Assembly: GCA_030610725.1 (NCBI GenBank)
Contig: JAUWRE010000016.1
Coordinates: 1 to 10,452, forward strand
Origin: Candidatus Aerophobota bacterium
GTDB lineage: Bacteria; Aerophobota; Aerophobia; Aerophobales; AE-B3A
DNA: 10,452 nt
Direction: 5' to 3'
The position numbers and the translations under genes are program-made. Positions 5,790 through 10,452 of this stretch are shown here, piece after piece (the first letter of the stretch is position 1; every line of letters starts with the position of its first letter). The notes beneath the pieces are model-generated. The model saw nothing but the letters and a program-made list of their open reading frames with translations. It was not told the DNA's origin and searched no databases.

Positions 5790-5948
5790 GGAGAAGAAGT
5801 TATAGAATCGGTACGCTATGCACTTCAGAACGGAATGCCAGGCGGCGGCTATATTTTCTCTACCAGTAATTGCATCTATACAGGCATGAGACTTTCTCGC
5901 TATGAGTTGATGCTTGATGTCTGGCGAAAAGTAGGAAATTATGACTAA
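5790..5948 (+). pseudogene. C-terminal remnant of a URO-D-fold (uroporphyrinogen decarboxylase-like) gene
   Basis: A 52-codon frame starts directly after TAA 5787-5789 and ends at TAA 5946-5948. It encodes the typical C-terminal end of URO-D family proteins: EEVIESVRYAL, then MPGGGYIFSTSNCIYTG, then RYELMLDVWRKVGNY. In the family, a PGGGYIF-type motif follows the last strand of the barrel and ends about 30 residues before the C-terminus, as here. There is no start codon with a ribosome binding site, and stops at 5766, 5775 and 5787 close the frame upstream, so roughly the first 300 residues are missing. The tail is well preserved, which suggests recent loss, selection on a fragment, or an assembly error. 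It overlaps the start of the next gene by 8 nt in another frame. It is not the N-terminal part of that gene, which has its own complete barrel. Confidence 0.8.
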
Positions 5949-7044
5949 GCGAGAGGTAAATTTAAGAATATTTGAGAAAAAAACAGAGAATCAAGTTTTA
6001 TTTCAACCAAGAATTGAATGGTGGTATCAATATAATAAAATTCGAGGAACCCTTCCAGTAAGATATCAAGAGATGAATTTATTGGAACTTTTCGATGATT
6101 TAAATGTATCTATCAGATATTTTAGCTACGCTACGGGATTGCCAGACGCCATCAGAGTAAGACATTCAAAAAAGGTAAAGGAAAAAATCGAAGGGGAGAA
6201 AAAGTTTTTAATTTATAGCACTCCACAAGGTGATTTAGTTGAGGAGTTAAAGCAATCCTCCGATGGTGGATGGCGCATTTCGAAGTTTCTTGTAGAGACA
6301 ACTGAAGATATAGAAAAGGCAATATGGCTGTTTGAAAATACCTCTTGCATACTTATAAGAGAGAACTTCGAGAAAGGAAGTAAGTTTGTGGGAGAAAGAG
6401 GTGAACCTCAGTTTTTCGTTCCCCGAAGCGGCTATCAACGTCTTGCTATAGAGCTTATGGGCATAGAAAACTTGATATATCTTCTGGTTGATTTCCCAAA
6501 AAAGGTGAAAAGATTAATGCAAGCGATTAATAATTCCTATGATTCTCTTTATGAAGATATAATTTCCTACGGAAAGGTAAAAATAATAAATTTTGGGGAA
6601 AATATAGATGCCAACATAGTCTCTCCTTCCTATTTTGAAAAATATTGTCTTCCTTTTTATGACAAAAGATCAAGGCAACTTCAAAAAGCTGGCATATATA
6701 CCCACATTCATATTGATGGAAGTTTTAAGCCTTTATCTAAATACCTCAAAGATTTACCTTTTGATGGACTGGAGGCATTAACTCCTCTTCCTCAGGGAGA
6801 TGTAAGCCTGGAGGAGATGAAAAATGCTGTAGGGAGAAAGATATTACTTGACGGGATTCCCGCCATTATATTTCTTCCTGATTACCCGCTGCAAAAATTC
6901 AAGAATTTTATAAGAAAAATAATAGAACTTTTTTGGCCCAGGCTTATTCTGGGGGCATCTGATGAAGTGCCTCCGCCTGCCGACATAGAAAGGGTAAGAA
7001 TTGTCTGTGAAATTGTAAATAATTTTAACCATGAAAAGCTATGA
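5941..7044 (+). CDS. URO-D-fold family protein (uroporphyrinogen decarboxylase/corrinoid methyltransferase superfamily), function unknown
   Basis: This 367-residue cytosolic TIM-barrel protein is placed in the URO-D superfamily by its C-terminal half. The markers are NFGENIDANIVSPSYFEKYCLPFY at 217-240 (counterpart of the family's 'D..G.....SP..F..f..P' segment), HIHIDGSFKPL at 255-265, FDGLEALTPLPQGD at 274-287, GRKILLDGIPA at 298-308 and LILGASDEVPPPADIERV at 335-352. MtaA/MtbA methyltransferases have a zinc-binding H-x-C at the 255-259 region. Here the Cys position is Asp259 (H257-I-D259), so the classic zinc site looks absent. The N-terminus (FQPRIEWWYQY) differs from heme-pathway HemE, so HemE activity is unlikely. 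An in-frame stop at 5932 makes ATG 5941 the first start; AGGA lies 4 nt before it. The alpha-mannosidase follows, which suggests a role in sugar metabolism by inference only. Confidence 0.8.
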   Translation: MTKREVNLRIFEKKTENQVLFQPRIEWWYQYNKIRGTLPVRYQEMNLLELFDDLNVSIRYFSYATGLPDAIRVRHSKKVKEKIEGEKKFLIYSTPQGDLVEELKQSSDGGWRISKFLVETTEDIEKAIWLFENTSCILIRENFEKGSKFVGERGEPQFFVPRSGYQRLAIELMGIENLIYLLVDFPKKVKRLMQAINNSYDSLYEDIISYGKVKIINFGENIDANIVSPSYFEKYCLPFYDKRSRQLQKAGIYTHIHIDGSFKPLSKYLKDLPFDGLEALTPLPQGDVSLEEMKNAVGRKILLDGIPAIIFLPDYPLQKFKNFIRKIIELFWPRLILGASDEVPPPADIERVRIVCEIVNNFNHEKL

Positions 7045-7074
7045 TCTCGTTAAAAAAGAGGATATTACGAAAAA

Positions 7075-7104
7075 ATGAATAAATGGAGGCTATACCATCT
7101 ATGA
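7075..7104 (+). CDS. Possible nine-codon leader peptide coupled to the mannosidase gene
   Basis: The ORF ATG 7075 to TGA 7102-7104 encodes MNKWRLYHL. Its stop overlaps the ATG at 7101 as ATGA, the classic arrangement for translational coupling. AGAGGA (7057-7062) lies 12 nt before it, which is far for a ribosome binding site. The GGAGG that would serve the 7101 start lies within this tiny ORF. It could be chance in a short gap. Confidence 0.25.
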   Translation: MNKWRLYHL

Positions 7105-10100
7105 ATGAAAAATTAGAAAAGTGGTTAAGACAGGCAGAAGAAATTTTGGGTAGCTTAGAAAAGGCGCAACAGTTAAGTGGATGGAAATTCATTCAGGCGG
7201 AATCAAAAAGAGCAGAAGAAATAGGGTTTGATGATAGCTCCTGGGAAAGAACTAAGGGAAATCCTGTCTGGTCCCCGGCAGCCGGAACTTTCTGGGAACG
7301 CAAGGAACTTGTTTTTCCTCCTTATATAGAAGGAATTTCCTTAAAAGGAAGTAAAGTAGATTCAATTACTATAGCTCCCTCAGGAATAGAGATATTCCTT
7401 GATGGCAAAAGCCTGACCAAATATGATTATTGGGCTGATATGCGCTCTCATAATTTAACCATTATTGAAAGAATAGAGCCCTCTCAAAAATATCTTTTAG
7501 CCTTGAAATTCCCTAAGGGAGATGGCCTTGGCGGGTGTGAAGTAAAGCTCCGCATCCAAGCTCTGGACGAGATGGCCTTTGAACTTTCTACAGTGATGCA
7601 AGAGATTAGTTTTGTGAAGGAAGTTCTTCTTAAGAAAGAAGAAGATTTAGAAGAGGATTTCTTAAAAGTAGTAGAAGCATTAAATGTAGAAGCTCTAAAA
7701 AAAAGAGACTGGCCAAAGATTCTCTCTTCTTTAAAAAAGGCAGAAAAAGCTCTAATCCTATTTCAATCCCGGGCTAAAAAATATAGAGTCTATCTTATTG
7801 GACACTCCCATATTGATATGAACTGGCTCTGGCCAATGGAAGAGACTATTGATATATGTTTACGTGATTTTGATACAGTAAATAAGCTCATGAAAGAATA
7901 TCCATCTCTTCATTTCTCCCAAAGCCAGGCAGCAGTATATGAAATCGTAAGAAAAAAGGACCCTTCTTTATTTAATGAGGTCAAAGAGAGGATAAAAGAG
8001 AAAAGATGGGAGCCCACCTCTTCTACCTGGGTAGAAGGAGACTTAAATATGGCTGCTGGTGAAGCTCTGGTGCGCCAACTTCTCTATGGCAAAACTTATA
8101 CAAGGAAGATATTAGGAGCTAACCCCAAAGTGTGCTGGGAGCCAGATACTTTTGGTCATCCAGTAAGTTATCCTCAAGTCCTGGCTAAAGCCGGAATCAA
8201 ATACTACTACTTTATGCGCTGCGGCAAAAAGCTACCCATTTTCTGGTGGGAGGCCCCTGATGGCTCAAGAGTTCTTGCTTTTAACAGTATTTACAATGGA
8301 GAAATCACTGCCAAAAATGTTGTCTCAATCGCTACAGAAATCGCCAGAGACTATGCAATCAAATCAAGTATGTATCTTTTTGGTGTGGGAGACCATGGAG
8401 GAGGCCCTACCCGAAGAGATATTCTTGCTAAAATGGAGCTTGATAAAAGACCGGCCCTACCGAATCTAATATTTAGTTCCTCCCAGGACTTTTACGATGA
8501 GGCTTTGAAAGAAAGGATAGATTACCCCGTAGTTAAAGATGAACTCAATCCTATTTTTGAGGGCTGCTATACCACTCACTCTGATATCAAAAAGGCAAAT
8601 AGAGAAGGAGAAAATCTTCTCCTGACTGCAGAAGCTTTAGCTACCTTAGCCAGTGTTTATGGTTATTCCTATCCGCACGATTCCATCAAAGAAGCCTGGG
8701 AAAAGGTTTGCTTCAATCAATTTCATGATATTTTTGATGGCTCGGCTATTCACTCCTCCTATGAATATTCAGGAAAACTAGCACAAGAGGCAAAGGAAAG
8801 TACCGAAAGGATAATCGAGAATTCACTCGGCTTTCTTTCTTCCCACATTAAAACAGAAGGGAAAAACAAAAAGGCTCTTCCTCTCATTGTCTTTAATCAA
8901 TTAGGCTGGCTAAGAGATGACCTGGTAGCTATAGAGATGCCCCAGAAAGCTTTTTCATCTTTTCACTTAATTGACCAAAAAGATAATTTAGTTCCTTTTC
9001 AAATAGAGGGGAAAAAATTAATCTTTGTAGCCGACAAAGTGCCTGCCTTTGGCTACAAGACTTACTGGATGGTTGAAGGAAAAAAAACTCCTTTTTCTGA
9101 AGCAAAACTCTCAATTAACGAAGAAGGGAAAATGGAGAGTACAGATTATCTCCTCCAGGTAGAGCCTTCTACTGGAGTGATAACAAGACTCTATGATAAA
9201 AAAGCTCAAAAAGAGATATTTCGTCCTTCTTCTCTAATGGAAGCAAATCCTGATACCTATGTCATTGATAAGGCAAGTAATCTTTTGCGTCTCTTCAAAG
9301 AAACTCCTCATTCTATGTCTAGCTGGGTCATTGGAAATATAGAGAAAGTAGTAAATTTATCGAATGGATGCCAGATAAAGATAGAAGAGAAAGGTCCGGT
9401 AAGAGTGATATTAGGCATTAACCGTTCTTTCAACGAATCTCGTATCAAACAAAAAATCATTCTCTATCGGGATCTAGAGCGTATAGACTTTGTCACCAAA
9501 ATAGACTGGCAGGAAAAAGGCTCCCAGAAAGAAGGAATTCCTATGCTCAGAGTCTTTTTTCATCTTAATTTTTCCTCGCCTGAAGCTACCTTTGAAATTC
9601 CTTTTGGTCACATTAAACGGCCCGCTCTAGGGGAAGAGATGCCAGCTTTAAGATGGATAGATGTATCTCAAACTGACTATGGAGTAAGTCTTATTAATGA
9701 CTCTAAATATGGCCATCAAGTCCAGGGAAATAGTATGTCCCTTACTCTTCTTCGTAGCCCCTATGAGCCAGACGCTTTGCCTGATGTGGGGATTCATCAT
9801 ATAGGCTATGCCATTTATCCACATAAGGGCAGATGGAAGAAAGACAAGACAATAAGAAAAGCAGCTGAATTCAATCAACCTCTTCTTGCTCAATGGCAAA
9901 AAGTACAGGGAGGAAATCTTCCTTCCTCTTTTGGACTTTTAAATCTCGAGCAAAGTAATTTGGTCGTTTCAGGGCTAAAGAAAACTGAGAATGACAAAGG
10001 AATAATCCTTCGCTTCTATGAGGTGGAAGGCAAAAAAACCACCGCCACCCTTGTAAGCAGCTTACCCCTTGCCTCTTGCATAGAAACTAATCTTCTAGAA

Positions 10101-10193
10101 GAAAAGGAAAGGAATAATCTGAGCCTAATCGGGGAGAAGGTTGAAATAGAGATTTTACCGTTTGAGATTAAAACCCTTCTTCTGCTCCGTTAG
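7101..10193 (+). CDS. Alpha-mannosidase, glycoside hydrolase family 38
   Basis: This retaining, zinc-dependent exo-mannosidase removes alpha-linked mannose from oligosaccharides or glycans. It has 1030 residues from ATG 7101, close to cytosolic class II enzymes such as Thermotoga and MAN2C1-type mannosidases. The N-terminal beta-rich domain (about 25-160) is followed by a helical linker. The GH38 catalytic domain starts near 228 with YLIGHSHIDMNWLWP (zinc ligands H237, D239). The nucleophile D349 lies in CWEPDTFGHP, GDHGGGPTR contains H432 (probable third zinc ligand), and QFHDIFDG (H542, D543) lies farther on. The C-terminal beta domains run from about 590 to 1030. No signal peptide is seen, so it is probably cytoplasmic and acts on imported or internal substrates. 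An in-frame ATG at 7083 would add six residues; 7101 is preferred because GGAGG (7085-7089) precedes it. It follows the URO-D-fold gene by 56 nt. Confidence 0.93.
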   Translation: MNEKLEKWLRQAEEILGSLEKAQQLSGWKFIQAESKRAEEIGFDDSSWERTKGNPVWSPAAGTFWERKELVFPPYIEGISLKGSKVDSITIAPSGIEIFLDGKSLTKYDYWADMRSHNLTIIERIEPSQKYLLALKFPKGDGLGGCEVKLRIQALDEMAFELSTVMQEISFVKEVLLKKEEDLEEDFLKVVEALNVEALKKRDWPKILSSLKKAEKALILFQSRAKKYRVYLIGHSHIDMNWLWPMEETIDICLRDFDTVNKLMKEYPSLHFSQSQAAVYEIVRKKDPSLFNEVKERIKEKRWEPTSSTWVEGDLNMAAGEALVRQLLYGKTYTRKILGANPKVCWEPDTFGHPVSYPQVLAKAGIKYYYFMRCGKKLPIFWWEAPDGSRVLAFNSIYNGEITAKNVVSIATEIARDYAIKSSMYLFGVGDHGGGPTRRDILAKMELDKRPALPNLIFSSSQDFYDEALKERIDYPVVKDELNPIFEGCYTTHSDIKKANREGENLLLTAEALATLASVYGYSYPHDSIKEAWEKVCFNQFHDIFDGSAIHSSYEYSGKLAQEAKESTERIIENSLGFLSSHIKTEGKNKKALPLIVFNQLGWLRDDLVAIEMPQKAFSSFHLIDQKDNLVPFQIEGKKLIFVADKVPAFGYKTYWMVEGKKTPFSEAKLSINEEGKMESTDYLLQVEPSTGVITRLYDKKAQKEIFRPSSLMEANPDTYVIDKASNLLRLFKETPHSMSSWVIGNIEKVVNLSNGCQIKIEEKGPVRVILGINRSFNESRIKQKIILYRDLERIDFVTKIDWQEKGSQKEGIPMLRVFFHLNFSSPEATFEIPFGHIKRPALGEEMPALRWIDVSQTDYGVSLINDSKYGHQVQGNSMSLTLLRSPYEPDALPDVGIHHIGYAIYPHKGRWKKDKTIRKAAEFNQPLLAQWQKVQGGNLPSSFGLLNLEQSNLVVSGLKKTENDKGIILRFYEVEGKKTTATLVSSLPLASCIETNLLEEKERNNLSLIGEKVEIEILPFEIKTLLLLR

Positions 10194-10203
10194 ACTCTAA
10201 CGG
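10187..10203. other. Small inverted repeat at the mannosidase stop codon
   Basis: CCGTTAGA (10187-10194) and TCTAACGG (10196-10203) are perfect reverse complements around one base, and the TAG stop is inside the left arm. As RNA it would form a 6-bp stem (CCGTTA/TAACGG) with a 5-nt loop. The bases after it (AATTTGC) are not a T-run, so an intrinsic terminator is not well supported. It may only mark the end of the transcript or be chance. Confidence 0.4.
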
Positions 10204-10262
10204 AATTTGCTTGCCAAACCCCTTCTTTTTGCTAAGCTAGAAGCAAATACTCAATGAACCAC

Positions 10263-10362
10263 GTCATTGCGAGCGTAAGCGAAGCAATCTCGGTTTTCTT
10301 CCTTGGGGTAAACTCCATAATTCTGAGATTGCCACGGCTGCCTTTGGCAACCTCGCAATGAC
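10263..10362. repeat. 100-bp palindromic repeat element (MITE-like), between the mannosidase and argC
   Basis: The element starts GTCATTGCGAG (10263-10273) and ends with the exact reverse complement CTCGCAATGAC (10352-10362). A second inverted pair lies inside: GCAATCTC (10284-10291) and GAGATTGC (10325-10332). A small TGCC-TTT-GGCA hairpin sits near the right end. The core between the inner arms is not palindromic and has no ORF. From memory, elements with nearly these ends and this internal 'GCAATCTC/GAGATTGC' pair are scattered in many copies in unrelated bacterial genomes and are treated as non-autonomous palindromic repeats. No obvious target-site duplication is visible. The rest of 10194-10418 shows nothing else firm. 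Confidence 0.85.
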
Positions 10363-10418
10363 AAAAAGGAATGTATTTCAATGAATATTTACTTGCAGTC
10401 TAGAATAGGTGAACCTAA

Positions 10419-10452
10419 ATGAAAGTATCTGTCATTGGAGCAACCGGTTATA
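10419..10452 (+). CDS. argC: Start of a probable N-acetyl-gamma-glutamyl-phosphate reductase (partial)
   Basis: Eleven codons are present before the window ends: MKVSVIGATGY. This is the Rossmann-fold dinucleotide-binding start with the GATGY form typical of ArgC, the NADPH-dependent third step of arginine (ornithine) synthesis. AGGTGA (10407-10412) lies 6 nt before the ATG. Aspartate-semialdehyde dehydrogenase (usually GATGxVG) and NAD-dependent epimerases begin similarly, so the name rests mainly on the Tyr after GATG. Confidence 0.6.
   Translation, partial: MKVSVIGATGY

Noticed and set aside
8260..8469. 69-codon plus-strand ORF inside the mannosidase gene
   Set aside because: It is fully contained in the GH38 catalytic domain region, in another frame. 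It is an overlap shadow.
10187..10230. Rho-independent terminator after the mannosidase
   Set aside because: The inverted repeat is short and no T-run follows it directly. A weaker TTTGCT/AGCAAA pairing farther on also lacks one.
1..10452. tRNA, rRNA or known riboswitch
   Set aside because: No cloverleaf-like segment with GGTTCRA, no rRNA-like conserved stretch and no riboswitch signature was recognised in the gaps.

Overview
The window is AT-rich bacterial DNA (roughly 40% GC by eye). It carries eight complete genes and two partial ones, all on the + strand, separated by unusually repeat-rich intergenic stretches. The genes are typical of a bacterial chromosome: dapA, pyrD, the start of a probable argC, a Ca2+/cation antiporter and a GH38 alpha-mannosidase. 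No phage, plasmid, IS transposase, CRISPR array or RNA gene was seen. The mix of genes and the wordy intergenic repeats would suit an uncultivated anaerobic lineage, but the sequence alone does not fix the phylum.

Layout. (1) 1-2119: the C-terminal end of an unrecognised gene, then dapA (lysine/diaminopimelate pathway) with a strong ribosome binding site, then pyrD (class 1 dihydroorotate dehydrogenase, pyrimidine pathway). A 161-bp repeat mosaic separates dapA from pyrD. (2) 2120-3981: a second, 277-bp mosaic, then a CaCA-family antiporter and, 22 nt after it, a DUF4416 gene. (3) 3982-4305: a 324-bp intergenic region holding a 62-bp imperfect palindrome built of 7-bp words, two promoter-like sites 40 bp apart, and a strong hairpin just before the next ribosome binding site. 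(4) 4306-5741: a GTG-started transaldolase-family protein with a roughly 57-residue insertion, then a small MerR-type regulator. (5) 5790-7044: the C-terminal remnant of a lost uroporphyrinogen-decarboxylase-fold (URO-D) gene, running directly into an intact but different URO-D-fold gene. (6) 7075-10193: a possible nine-codon coupled leader and a large alpha-mannosidase. (7) 10194-10452: a 100-bp element with inverted-repeat ends of a MITE-like or palindromic-repeat kind, then the first codons of a probable argC.

How the parts may fit. Regions 1 and 7 are biosynthetic housekeeping. Regions 4 to 6 look like a small carbohydrate module: sugar-phosphate transaldolase, regulator, URO-D-fold protein and alpha-mannosidase. 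This is inferred from proximity and shared strand only. The most notable features are the 7-bp-periodic intergenic arrays, which recur in three gaps, change word and orientation, and supply the last codons and stop of pyrD. The URO-D remnant is a clear trace of gene loss. No wholly new multi-gene system is evident.
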